Source of the DNA: AP-15 sp963796155
Lineage (GTDB): Bacteria > Pseudomonadota > Alphaproteobacteria > ATCC43930 > CGMCC-115725
Assembly (NCBI GenBank): GCA_963796155.1
Contig: CAWCKT010000047.1
Coordinates: 62,001 to 126,000, forward strand
Reading direction: 5' to 3'
DNA length: 64,000 nucleotides
How positions within the stretch are numbered: position 1 is the first letter of the stretch; every line of letters begins with the position of its first letter. The translations under genes and the position numbers were made by a program. The notes beneath the pieces are model-generated. The model searched no databases. It had not been told where the DNA came from and saw only the letters and a program-made list of their open reading frames with translations. Of the stretch, positions 51,621-59,856 are shown one piece after another.

Positions 51621-51911
51621 ATGGCGACGGAACCAGAAGGATGGTATTTGGACCCGGGTCCGCCATCGTGGGATGCTCAAGCCAAAACGTTTTCCTTTTT
51701 CTTACGCAAGTCGGGTCGCGAGCCGGCTATGTGCACCCTCGCCATCGATGTGCTGGAGAATGCCGCTCAATCGAGGGACCTCTGCGAGCCGGCACTGAGC
51801 CGGATATTTGACGCGCATCGGCTCATGATAGAACTCCGGGCTGCCCAGAAGCTCAACGCTCGACTGCTCGAGACCGACGGCTCGGTGCTGCTTGGCGCCG
51901 ACGATATGTGA
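51621..51911 (+). CDS. DUF1488-like protein
   Basis: A 96-residue protein resembling DUF1488: PPSWDAQAKTFSFFLRKSGR at the front, CTLAIDVLENAA in the centre and a C-terminal helical part FDAHRLMIELRAAQKLNARL. DUF1488 proteins are small, soluble and uncharacterised. ATG 51621 was chosen because the preceding in-frame residues are not protein-like. It lies between two other small hypothetical genes on the same strand. Confidence 0.6.
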   Translation: MATEPEGWYLDPGPPSWDAQAKTFSFFLRKSGREPAMCTLAIDVLENAAQSRDLCEPALSRIFDAHRLMIELRAAQKLNARLLETDGSVLLGADDM

Positions 51912-51977
51912 TCGCGTGACGGACAAGCGCATGTTGCACCCCGTGCATCCCCGCACCCAAAGCAAGGAGCGATTTTC

Positions 51978-52208
51978 ATGGCCATGACCGTGGAGGATTT
52001 CTACAGAAGCTCAAACGGCGATCGCTGGCAGCTGATCCGCGACACCGCCTCGGGGCGCTCCTTCGTGAGACACGAGCCAAATCTCTCATCCGGCGGGCGC
52101 ACCACAGATACAGACATCCAGGAGTTTCTCGAACGAACCGGCTCCAGCCCTCAGAATCTCGCGTTGCGGGAGCTTCTGGATAAACAAGCCCGCACGGATG
52201 AAAGCTAG
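51978..52208 (+). CDS. Small hypothetical protein
   Basis: A 76-residue protein, MAMTVEDFYRSSNGDRWQLI followed by RDTASGRSFVRHEPNLSSGG and a helical C-terminus DIQEFLERTGSSPQNLALRE. The 'GDRW.L..D..SGR.FVRHE.N..SGG' pattern is one I recognise from uncharacterised short proteins of rhizobial-type bacteria. A good AAGCAAGGAGCG box precedes the ATG. No function known. Confidence 0.65.
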   Translation: MAMTVEDFYRSSNGDRWQLIRDTASGRSFVRHEPNLSSGGRTTDTDIQEFLERTGSSPQNLALRELLDKQARTDES

Positions 52209-52322
52209 TCGGAGACGCGGAAGGCGCAGAGGTCGAAAAACGCCCATGCGAGCCGCTCACCCGTCATTTCCCGCGAAGAGCGGCCTGTAAGGAAGCGGCA
52301 GCCCTTTATTGTTTGCCGCGGT

Positions 52323-52770
52323 TTACGGGAGCGCCCGCCGCCGATCGCTGTACGCCTTCGCGAACTCGGCGCCGAGTAAGAGGATCTGGACCGAGTAATA
52401 GACCCATACCAAGACGATGATTAGCGCACCCGCGGCGCCGTAGGTCGACGCCATGTTGCTGCTGCCGATATAAAGACTAATCAGATGCTTGCCGAGCGTG
52501 AACAGCAGCGCCGCGATAACGGCGCCGAGCCAAACCTCCTCCCATTCCACCCGGTTATCCGGGAGTATTTTGAATATCATGGCAAAGAGCACGGCGGTGA
52601 AAGCAAACGAAAATATCAGGTGTGCGATGTTCAGCATCGTCGCGAGGCCCGGAAGGAGCCGGTCGAGATAATCGCTGAATGCTACCAATGCCGTGCTGAT
52701 CACGAGCGACACTAGCAGCAGGAAGCCGGTAAAAGGGGGAAGATGCTGAAGGCCATCACGGCCTAGTCGA
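52323..52770 (-). pseudogene. YihY/BrkB-family membrane protein, C-terminal half only
   Basis: The frame encodes FLLLVSLVISTALVAFSDYL, several membrane helices, the family segment LPDNRVEWEEVWLGAVIAAL and the highly conserved YIGSSNMASTYGAAGALIIV with WVYYSVQILLLGAEFAKAY. These are helices 4-6 of the YihY/BrkB family, usually about 290 residues. The first half is absent: upstream sequence is unrelated and leads into a quinone oxidoreductase gene. It is probably a 5'-truncated remnant; an in-frame start upstream would give a non-family N-terminus. Confidence 0.75.
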
Positions 52771-52944
52771 AGCAGGTTGGAGTCAAATGCTCCGGCGCAG
52801 GGGATAGAGCATGCTGACATCGGCGGTTCTGTTCTAGCCGGCCCTGATCGGCCGCCCCGCGGGGACCGTGCCCGAGTGTGGCGCGACGGTGCGGATGCAG
52901 AAAGACGGAGGCTCCGCTCGGCAAAAGGCAAAGGCACAGCGTTT

Positions 52945-53949
52945 TCAGCCCGACGCGCTCCCTGCGGGCGTCAGGACGATCTTTCGCCGGACCGTGCGGT
53001 CGCGGACTTGCTGCAAGGCCTCGGCGCAGCGTTCCAGCGGGTAGGAGGCCATGACGTAGGGCATGAGCTTGCCGGCTTCGTAGAGCCCGAACAGCTCGGC
53101 AAAGCATCGCGCGACTTCGGCGGGCGCCTTTTTCTTGTAGTCGCTGACCTGCAAGCCGCTGACCTCGATGTTCTTGAGGAGCAGGTAATTCGCCTTGATC
53201 GTCGGGATCTGCCCGGCGGCAAAGCCGATCACGACCATTCGGCCGCGCCAGGCGAGCGCGCGCAATGCCGCATCGAACACCTCGCCGCCGACCGGATCGA
53301 GGATGATGTCGGCACCCTCGCCCGCGGTGGCCGCGTGCACCTGCGCGCGCAGGCTGTCGTGCAGATCGGGGCGCCACAGCTCAATCACGACGTCGGCGCC
53401 CGCCAGCCGCGCCAAGTCGCTTTTGTCGGGCGTGGCAATGCCGGCCAGCACCCGGGCGCCGAGCGCCTTGGCGAACTGGACGGCGGCAAAGCCGACCGCA
53501 CCCGAGGCGCCGAGCACCAGTACCCTATCGCCGGGGCGGAAGCGGGCACGCTCGCGCAAGGCGAACCACGCGGTCGCGTAGTCCAATCCCAGCGCGGCGG
53601 CATCGACAAACGGCATCGCCGTGGGAAGGCCATGGCACACGCCCTCGGGGGCCGCGAGGCTCTCGGCGTAGCCGCCCTCCTCGACCCAGGCCAGCACCCG
53701 GTCGCCGACGTGAAACCGGGTGACCGCGCCGCCGACGGCGGTCACCACGCCGGCCGCACTCTTCCCCGGAATGAACGGAAGCTGCGGGCGGGTCTGGTAT
53801 CGTCCGGCGATCACCAGCAAATCGGCATAGTTCACCGGTGCGGCGTGGATCGCGATCAGCAGCTCATCCGGTCCGGGAACCGGATCGGGCAGCGTCGCCA
53901 AACAAACGGCGTCGATCCCGCCGAATTGGCGGACGAGAGCTGCGCGCAT
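52945..53949 (-). CDS. NADPH:quinone oxidoreductase family protein (MDR, zinc-free)
   Basis: A 334-residue medium-chain reductase of the quinone oxidoreductase/zeta-crystallin type. The substrate part has VNYADLLVIAGRYQTRPQLP and PGKSAAGVVTAVG, and the NADPH loop is VLVLGASGAVGFAAVQFAKA. No catalytic-zinc ligands are present. The C-terminus has a FGLYEAGKLMPYVMASYPLE segment. ATG 53949 overlaps the acyl-CoA ligase stop by one base (TGATG), so they form one unit and may act on the same CoA-linked substrate. Confidence 0.92.
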   Translation of the reverse strand: MRAALVRQFGGIDAVCLATLPDPVPGPDELLIAIHAAPVNYADLLVIAGRYQTRPQLPFIPGKSAAGVVTAVGGAVTRFHVGDRVLAWVEEGGYAESLAAPEGVCHGLPTAMPFVDAAALGLDYATAWFALRERARFRPGDRVLVLGASGAVGFAAVQFAKALGARVLAGIATPDKSDLARLAGADVVIELWRPDLHDSLRAQVHAATAGEGADIILDPVGGEVFDAALRALAWRGRMVVIGFAAGQIPTIKANYLLLKNIEVSGLQVSDYKKKAPAEVARCFAELFGLYEAGKLMPYVMASYPLERCAEALQQVRDRTVRRKIVLTPAGSASG

Positions 53950-55589
53950 CACCGGTCGCCTCGCCGGCGCACCGGGACGGGGTGAAAGCGTCCCTCGCGA
54001 ACCCCGTCGACCAGGTCGCGTTTTATGACCTTGCCGGTCGGGGTCAGCTTCAGTTGGTCGAGCGGCAGCAGATATTCCGGCATGTCGAACCTCGACAGGC
54101 CCTCGGCATTCAGGTGCTCAAGGATTGCGTCACCGTCGCTCGCCATCCCGCCACGAAACACCACGGCGAGGCACACCTTCTCGCCGAGCCTCGTGTCGGC
54201 CACCGGAAATGCCGCCGCGCGCTCGATCGCCGGATGGCGCAGCGCCAGCGCCTCGATCGGCGCTGGATAGATCTTCTTACCGCCCCGGATGATCACATCC
54301 TTCAGCCGGCCACGAATGCGCAGATAGCCGTTTGCGTCGACCTGGCCGAGATCCCCGGTCATGAACCAGCCGTGGCTGTTGAACGCTTCTTCGGTGGCGA
54401 TCTGATCGTCGAAATAGCCGAGCATCAGGCTGGCGCCGCGGCTGCCGATTTGACCGACCTCGCCGGGTCCCGTCTCGATATCCGGATCGTCCTCGCGCCA
54501 GATCTTGATCTCGAAGCCGGGGCAGCAGCGCCCCGCGGTCTCCATGATCAGACGCGGGTCGTCATCGGGCAATGTGTATTGGTGCGAGCAGGTCTCGGTC
54601 ATGCCGTAGCCGCTCTGCGGCACGATGCCGTATTCCATCAGCTCGGCGATCACCTCGCCCGCAACCGGTGCGCCCGAGATGCGGAAACCCTTGACCCGCA
54701 GCTCGCGGCAACCGCCGCGGGCCCGCAGCTCGGCGAGCAGATCGATGGCGTGGGTCGGAACGCCGACGAGATAAGTCGCGCCCGTTTCCACGAGGCGATC
54801 CAGCAAGCTCCGGCCCTTCGGGAGATCGTGCACGACGAGCTCGCCGCCGACCGCCATTGCGGTGACGAGGGCGCCGATGCCGAGATTGTGGCTGAGCGGG
54901 CTCAAGCTGTAGACCACCGAGTCCGCGCCGAGGCGCCAGTCGGCGGCCACCGCGCGCGCATTCGCCAGCAACGTGTTGTCGCTGTGCATGACGCCTTTCG
55001 GCACGCCGGTCGTCCCCGAGGTGAAAGCGAGATAGGTGACCCGGTCCGGATCCTTGCCGGGCCGGGCTTCCGGCAAAACCCGGACCGCTGCGTTCTCGCC
55101 CGCTTCCAGGCGATAGACGTGGCGGAGGAACGGCAATTCGCGGGCGAAGGAGGAGATGTCTCGCCGGTCGCCGTCCGAGCCGTATCCGGGCTCGGCGAGG
55201 AGCACGGCAGACCGCGTGCGCACGAGCAGTGCGAGGACCTCGGCGACGGTGGATTCCCGATGCAATGACGGGCAGCAGACAAAGCCGTTGCGCGAGCAGG
55301 CAAGGAGTGCCAGGCCCACCTCGATGCGGCTCGGCAGCCACACCGCGACGCGCTGACCCGGGCGCACGCCGCGGCGGGCGAAGTCCTCTGCCAAAGCGTC
55401 CACCTGCTCGAGGAGCTCGCGATAGCTGAGCCGGCGGGTGCGGTCGCGCAGCGCAAAGCGGTCGGCCGATCGCCTCGCATGCTGCGCGACGAGCGAATAG
55501 ATCGTGTCGCGTCGCCAAAACCCCGATCGATAATGCTCGCCGAGCCGCTCCGCGCTCAACAGGCTGAGAACCGTATTCTGCACCGGCAA
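53949..55589 (-). CDS. AMP-dependent acyl-CoA synthetase/ligase
   Basis: A 546-residue ANL-superfamily enzyme that activates a carboxylic acid as acyl-AMP and then acyl-CoA. The motifs are complete: AFTSGTTGVPKGVMHS (P-loop), GYGMTETCSHQY, GWFMTGDLGQVDANGYL, RGRLKDVIIRGGKKIYP and C-terminal PTGKVIKRDL with the catalytic Lys. Similarity is to medium-chain or cyclohexanecarboxylate-type ligases. The start is TTG 55589 or GTG 55583, both weak. It is translationally coupled to the quinone oxidoreductase gene. Confidence 0.93.
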   Translation of the reverse strand: MPVQNTVLSLLSAERLGEHYRSGFWRRDTIYSLVAQHARRSADRFALRDRTRRLSYRELLEQVDALAEDFARRGVRPGQRVAVWLPSRIEVGLALLACSRNGFVCCPSLHRESTVAEVLALLVRTRSAVLLAEPGYGSDGDRRDISSFARELPFLRHVYRLEAGENAAVRVLPEARPGKDPDRVTYLAFTSGTTGVPKGVMHSDNTLLANARAVAADWRLGADSVVYSLSPLSHNLGIGALVTAMAVGGELVVHDLPKGRSLLDRLVETGATYLVGVPTHAIDLLAELRARGGCRELRVKGFRISGAPVAGEVIAELMEYGIVPQSGYGMTETCSHQYTLPDDDPRLIMETAGRCCPGFEIKIWREDDPDIETGPGEVGQIGSRGASLMLGYFDDQIATEEAFNSHGWFMTGDLGQVDANGYLRIRGRLKDVIIRGGKKIYPAPIEALALRHPAIERAAAFPVADTRLGEKVCLAVVFRGGMASDGDAILEHLNAEGLSRFDMPEYLLPLDQLKLTPTGKVIKRDLVDGVREGRFHPVPVRRRGDR

Positions 55590-55595
55590 GCGAGG

Positions 55596-56066
55596 CTACC
55601 GCTTGCGAAACTTGTCGAGCGTCACGATCTCGGCGTCTTGCCGCTGCGGCGTCGCCGGCTCGTCTGCGGGGATTTTTGCAGGCAGTGCCGCGGCTTTGGG
55701 CGGTTCGGTCGCCGTGGCCTCGAACTGGAGCCCGAATTTGACCGAGGGATCGGCGAAGCTCGTTATCGCCGCGAAGGGGATGGTCAACTGCTCCGGATGG
55801 CCGTGAAAGCTCAAGGTCACGGAAAAATCCCGATCCCGGACTTCGAGCCCCCAGAACTGATGCTGGAGGACGATCGTCATCTCTTCGGGGTACTTGGCCA
55901 AGAGATCGCCCGGCAGCCCGACACCCGGGGTATCGGTGCGAAAGCTCAGGTAAAAGTGGTGCGCGCCCCGCAGGCCCTCTCGAGCCGTGCGCGTGAGTGC
56001 TTCACGCACGACCCCGCGCAACGCCGTCTCGACCATCGTGGGGTAGTCGAAAAGGTCCTCGGCCAT
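55596..56066 (-). CDS. sspB: SspB-type ClpXP adaptor (alphaproteobacterial)
   Basis: A 156-residue adaptor that captures ssrA-tagged proteins and passes them to ClpXP. Family features are LFDYPTMVETALRGVVREAL at the start, GAHHFYLSFRTDTPGVGLPG, ITIVLQHQFW-like MTIVLQHQFWGLEV, FSVTLSFHGHPEQLTIPFAA and VKFGLQFE. The variable linker and the C-terminal AEIVTLDKFRKR, the ClpX-binding tail, are also present. ATG 56066 is preferred; the longer frame adds non-conserved residues. It begins only about 35 bp after the tmRNA gene on the same strand, linking tagging and degradation. Confidence 0.92.
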   Translation of the reverse strand: MAEDLFDYPTMVETALRGVVREALTRTAREGLRGAHHFYLSFRTDTPGVGLPGDLLAKYPEEMTIVLQHQFWGLEVRDRDFSVTLSFHGHPEQLTIPFAAITSFADPSVKFGLQFEATATEPPKAAALPAKIPADEPATPQRQDAEIVTLDKFRKR

Positions 56067-56100
56067 TTTTGGCTCGCTCGCTCGTAACGGGTGGATCATC

Positions 56101-56410
56101 AGGCGAGTGAGGGGCTTCTGTTGCCCGGTGCCCCTCGAACCGCGATTTACTCTAGGCTTTTACCCCGCGAAGGGTTAGGCCGCGAGCGCCTCAGTTGCGA
56201 AGTTGTCGTTCGCAGCTAGATTGTGACCCGATAACGGTGGTATCATGCCGGGCGACGGATCTTGCCTTTACCACGCGCGTCGAGCCTGTTTCGCCCCCGC
56301 AAATCGCCGGCCCCGAGACCGGCGAGAAATTGGTGGAGGCGCCGGGTACTGCCCCCGGGTCCGCAACGCTTATTTCACAAGCCGTTTATCGCCATAGTCG
56401 GTTGCCCGAC
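56101..56410 (-). ncRNA. ssrA: tmRNA, circularly permuted two-piece alphaproteobacterial form
   Basis: On the minus strand the acceptor piece comes first. It ends at GGGTACCCGG-type T-arm sequence and GGCGCCTCCACCA (CCA at 56331-56333). After a hairpin-rich intervening loop (TCGCCGG...CCGGCGA), the coding piece begins with GGGGGCGAAACAGGCTCGAC at 56298. Its first seven bases pair with CGCCTCC of the acceptor. The tag frame at 56213-56175 reads GCG AAC GAC AAC TTC GCA ACT GAG GCG CTC GCG GCC TAA: ANDNFATEALAA. Pseudoknot-like GAGGGGC...GCCCCTC follows near 56105-56140. tmRNA rescues stalled ribosomes. The 3' end is approximate. Confidence 0.93.
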
Positions 56411-56416
56411 AATACC

Positions 56417-56445
56417 AATATAGGGCGGCGGCCGGGCCCAGGCAA
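56417..56445 (-). promoter_or_regulatory. Sigma-70-type promoter for tmRNA
   Basis: On the minus strand, -35 TTGCCT (56440-56445) and -10 TATATT (56417-56422) are exactly 17 bases apart. Start of transcription would be near 56410, just ahead of the acceptor piece. This lies in the gap before the divergent thyX gene. Confidence 0.75.
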
Positions 56446-56480
56446 TCCGGACCGCGCTACGCTCGAGCGAGGAGAAGGCG

Positions 56481-57413
56481 ATGCGGCTGACGCCGGAGCA
56501 GCAGGACGAGGTCGCGGGTCAGCAAGGCGAGACCCGGCCTACCCGGCGCGCCACCGTACCCGCCTTGGAGGAGATCCTCTACGAGCCGCTGCCGGTGCTC
56601 GACCACGGCTTCCTCCGGGTCATCGACTATATGGGCGACGATGCGGCGATCGTGCAGGCAGCGCGCGTCTCCTATGGCCGCGGCACCCGCAAGGTCAGCG
56701 AGGACCAGGGTCTGATCAATTATCTGATGCGTCACCGCCATACGACCCCGTTCGAGATGTGCGAGATCAAATATCACGTTAAGCTGCCGATCTTCGTTGC
56801 CCGGCAGTGGATCCGCCACCGCACGGCGAACGTCAACGAATACTCGGCACGATACTCGATCCTCGACAACGAGTTTTATGTTCCCGCAGCCGAGCACTTG
56901 GCAGCCCAGGCGACGACGAACCGCCAGGGGCGCGGGCAAGCGCTCGAAGGTGCGGCGGCGCAACGGGTCCTCGATCTGTTGCGCCGGGATGCCGAGCGTG
57001 CCTACGCCGGCTATGCCGAGCTCTTGAATGAGGACGCGTCGGGCGCGCCGATCGACCCGGCGCGGCCCGGCCTCGCGCGCGAGCTCGCCCGCATCAACCT
57101 GTCGCTGGGCTTCTATACCCAGTGGTATTGGAAGACCGACCTGCACAATCTGATACATTTCCTGTCGTTGCGCGCCGACCCCCACGCGCAATACGAGATC
57201 CGCGCCTACGCCGAGGCGATGCTCGGCACCATGGCGCGGTGGGTGCCGATGACCTATGCGGCGTTTCTCGAATACCGGATGAAGGCGGCGCTGATTTCCG
57301 CCTCCGGACTTGCCGTGATCCGTCGCCTGTTGGCGGGCGAGCGGGCCGACCAAGCGTCAAGCGGCCTGTCGGCCCGCGAGTGGCGCGAGCTGATGGCGAT
57401 CCTCGGCCGCTGA
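56481..57413 (+). CDS. thyX: Flavin-dependent thymidylate synthase
   Basis: ThyX makes dTMP from dUMP using FAD and methylene-tetrahydrofolate. The diagnostic RHRX7S motif is present (Arg112-His-Arg, Ser122; RHRTANVNEYS). Other family segments are VSYGRGTRKVSEDQGLINYL, MRHRHTTPFEMCEIKYHVKL and FYTQWYWKTDLHNLIHFLSL. It has 310 residues, normal for the longer proteobacterial type. The ATG follows GAGGAGAAGGCG. It is divergent from ssrA. Presence of ThyX suggests thyA may be absent from the genome. Confidence 0.97.
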   Translation: MRLTPEQQDEVAGQQGETRPTRRATVPALEEILYEPLPVLDHGFLRVIDYMGDDAAIVQAARVSYGRGTRKVSEDQGLINYLMRHRHTTPFEMCEIKYHVKLPIFVARQWIRHRTANVNEYSARYSILDNEFYVPAAEHLAAQATTNRQGRGQALEGAAAQRVLDLLRRDAERAYAGYAELLNEDASGAPIDPARPGLARELARINLSLGFYTQWYWKTDLHNLIHFLSLRADPHAQYEIRAYAEAMLGTMARWVPMTYAAFLEYRMKAALISASGLAVIRRLLAGERADQASSGLSAREWRELMAILGR

Positions 57414-57466
57414 CGCTCCTAATTGTCAGTTTCGCAATTACCCTGCGAGAGAAAGGTCGCGCCGGT

Positions 57467-57892
57467 CTACTCGATGGAAAGGTTTCCCCAACTCGTCACG
57501 CGCTCGACGCGGAGGGCGATGACCGGGAGATCGTCGAGCTCCATCCTGCGATACTGGCGATAGCGCGACTGCAGCAGCGCCTGCGCGCGGTCGTGTTCCG
57601 CACCGTCGGCCAGGATCTCGGCCTTGCCGCGCAGCATGATCCAGCCGAGCCGAGTCCAGTCCTCCTCATAGCGATCGGCGACAAACGCTGCGACCGGGTT
57701 TTCGCTGATGTTTTTGAGGCGCCTCAGCGCCCGCGGGTCGCCCTTCGGCTTCTGGTCGATCGTGATGTAGAGCGCGCCCTCGCTCACGACAAAGCATACC
57801 GGCACGAGGTGCGGGGTTGCCCGCGCATCGGCGGTCGCCAGATGACCGACCCGGCGGCTCGCCAAGAAGCGGGCTTGGTGCTCTGACAACAT
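57467..57892 (-). CDS. PPOX-class FMN/F420-binding family protein (TIGR03668-like)
   Basis: A 141-residue split-barrel protein of the pyridoxamine phosphate oxidase family. It reads FLASRRVGHLATADARATPH at the start, ALYITIDQKPKGDPRALRRL and VAAFVADRYEEDWTRLGWIM in the middle and WGNLSIE at the end. This matches the group often labelled 'probable F420-dependent oxidoreductase, TIGR03668'. In alphaproteobacteria the cofactor is likely FMN or none; that is uncertain. It is convergent to thyX and divergent from the MetX-like gene. Confidence 0.85.
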   Translation of the reverse strand: MLSEHQARFLASRRVGHLATADARATPHLVPVCFVVSEGALYITIDQKPKGDPRALRRLKNISENPVAAFVADRYEEDWTRLGWIMLRGKAEILADGAEHDRAQALLQSRYRQYRRMELDDLPVIALRVERVTSWGNLSIE

Positions 57893-58012
57893 GCGAGAAT
57901 CTTGCCCGACTTCGGCCCCCCTGAGAAGCCCGCGCCGATGGGGCCACCCACATCTTTATCGAGGACGCCGATAACCTCTATCATCGCCCGCAACGAACCG
58001 GAGGACCCGCGA

Positions 58013-59071
58013 ATGCCCATTCATGCTGCCTACGCCGCCGAGGAAACGAGGTGGCCGAATTATCAGGAGGATGACTTCGTCATCAGGAACTATGTGTTCC
58101 GAAGCGGCGAGACGCTGCCCGAGCTGAAGCTGCATTACCGCACCCTTGGAACGGCAAAGCGCAATCGAGCGGGCAAGATCGTCAACGGCGTGCTGCTGTT
58201 GCAGGGCAACACCGGCACCGGCGCCAATTGGCTGCGCCCGAGCCTCGCCGACGAACTGTTCGCGCCCGGGCAGCCGCTCGATGCGGCGGACTACTTCATG
58301 ATCATGCCGGACGCGATCGGGCGCGGCGGGTCGAGCAAGCCCTCCGACGGGCTCAAGGGGAAATTTCCCCACTACCGCTACTCTGACATGGTCGAGTCGG
58401 GCTATCGGCTGATCACCGAAGGCCTCGATGTCGCCCATCTGCGGCTGCTCATCGGCAGCTCGATGGGCGGCATGCATGCCTGGATGTGGGCCGAGATGTA
58501 CCCCGATTTGATGGACGGGGTGGTACCAATCTCCTGTCAGCCGGTCGAGATCAGCGGGCGCAACTGGCTCGGCCGCCGCGCCCAGGCCGAAGCGATCCGG
58601 CACGACCCGGACTGGAACAACGGCTTCTACGAAACGAACCCACGCCACTACATCTACGCCGCCGCCGGCAATTTCGGCACCGAGAGCCCCACCCGCATTC
58701 AGGAAATGGCGCCAACTCTCGCCGCTGCCAACGCGCTTTACGAGCGCCGGCTGGCCGAGGCGGCGAAGGGCGACGCCAACGACGCGTTATGGGCGATCGA
58801 GGCGATCCAGGATTACAACCCCGAGCCCGATCTCGACAAGATCAAGGCCAAGGTGATGCTGATCAACGACGCCGAGGATCACGCGAACCCGCCCGAACTC
58901 GGCACCGTCGAACGCGCGATGAAGCGGGTCAAGCACGGCCGTTATGTGCTGATCCCGGCCGGACCCAACACCCATGGGCATTTCAGCCATTTTTATGCCG
59001 AGTTGTGGAAACCCTATCTGATCGAGTTCATGAAGACCCTGGGCCCGCCGCTCGCGGCCGCAGCTGATTGA
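58013..59071 (+). CDS. Alpha/beta hydrolase, homoserine O-acetyltransferase-like
   Basis: A 352-residue alpha/beta hydrolase of the MetX/homoserine acetyltransferase family. Signs are LPELKLHYRTLGT (N-terminal strands), LLLQGNTGTGANW (oxyanion region), PDAIGRGGSSKPSDGL, the nucleophile elbow GSSMGGMH (Ser 150) and the C-terminal His region GPNTHGHFSHF. The shift from the family's usual NGHDAFL end suggests it is a hydrolase relative rather than a true MetX. GGAGGACCCGCG supports ATG 58013; the frame is open upstream but not conserved. First gene of a catabolic-looking set with two SDRs. Confidence 0.85.
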   Translation: MPIHAAYAAEETRWPNYQEDDFVIRNYVFRSGETLPELKLHYRTLGTAKRNRAGKIVNGVLLLQGNTGTGANWLRPSLADELFAPGQPLDAADYFMIMPDAIGRGGSSKPSDGLKGKFPHYRYSDMVESGYRLITEGLDVAHLRLLIGSSMGGMHAWMWAEMYPDLMDGVVPISCQPVEISGRNWLGRRAQAEAIRHDPDWNNGFYETNPRHYIYAAAGNFGTESPTRIQEMAPTLAAANALYERRLAEAAKGDANDALWAIEAIQDYNPEPDLDKIKAKVMLINDAEDHANPPELGTVERAMKRVKHGRYVLIPAGPNTHGHFSHFYAELWKPYLIEFMKTLGPPLAAAAD

Positions 59072-59087
59072 ACGGGCGTCATCCGGC

Positions 59088-59831
59088 ATGGGCATGCTCG
59101 ACGGAAAGGTAGCGCTGGTTACGGGCGGCAGCAAAGGCTTGGGTGCCTCGACGGCCCGCCTGTTTGCGGAGGCCGGAGCGCGTGTCGTCGTCACTTTCGG
59201 CAATGACGCCGAGGCGGCCGACCGGCTGATCGCGAGCCTGCCCGGGGCCGGCCACCGCGCCAGTCGGACGCCGGCGCAGGATACGCGTGCGATCGAGGCT
59301 CTCGCCAACTCGATCGGCACGACGGAGGGCCGGCTCGACATCCTGGTCAACAATGCCGGCAGCACGCGGGTGATCCCGCATGCCGATCTACGCGCCCTCG
59401 ACGACGATTTTTTCGACTTCGTGCTAGCGGTCAATTTGCGCGGCCCGTTCGCTACGGTGCGCGCCTGCCGGTCGATGCTCGAGGCGAGCGGCGACGGGCT
59501 CGTCGTCAATATCGGCTCGGTTTCGGGTGTGCGCGGCGGAGGCAGCAACATCGCCTATGCCGCAGCCAAGGCCGGGCTGCACACGATGACCATGTCCTTG
59601 GCGCGGGCCTTGGCACCGACGATCCGCGTCGTCGCCGTCGTGCCGAGCTTGATGGAGACGCCGATGACAGAGATGTGGACCCCGCAGCAGCGTGCCCAAA
59701 GGATCGCCAGCAACCCGCTCAAACGCATCGGCCAGCCCGAGGAGGTGGCTGCGGTAGTCCTGGGGCTGGCGACGACGATGACTTTTGTCAACGGCACGGT
59801 CATCCCGGTCGACGGCGGCAGCCTGTTGTAA
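59088..59831 (+). CDS. SDR family oxidoreductase
   Basis: A 247-residue classical short-chain dehydrogenase. The motif VALVTGGSKGLGASTARLF binds the cofactor and ILVNNAG follows. The catalytic residues lie in NIGSVSGVRGGGSNIAYAAA followed by KAG (Ser-Tyr-Lys), and the end is NGTVIPVDGGS. It lies 16 bases after the MetX-like gene and 25 before the next SDR, so the three are probably one operon. Substrate unknown. ATG 59094 is an alternative start. Confidence 0.92.
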   Translation: MGMLDGKVALVTGGSKGLGASTARLFAEAGARVVVTFGNDAEAADRLIASLPGAGHRASRTPAQDTRAIEALANSIGTTEGRLDILVNNAGSTRVIPHADLRALDDDFFDFVLAVNLRGPFATVRACRSMLEASGDGLVVNIGSVSGVRGGGSNIAYAAAKAGLHTMTMSLARALAPTIRVVAVVPSLMETPMTEMWTPQQRAQRIASNPLKRIGQPEEVAAVVLGLATTMTFVNGTVIPVDGGSLL

Positions 59832-59856
59832 AAGCCTGAAGGGATGGGAGGAAACG

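Noticed and set aside
56195..56782. Plus-strand ORF with EAPGTAPGS-like peptide upstream of thyX
   Set aside because: It is the antisense reading of the tmRNA acceptor piece and then thyX in another frame; this is a well-known kind of false gene.
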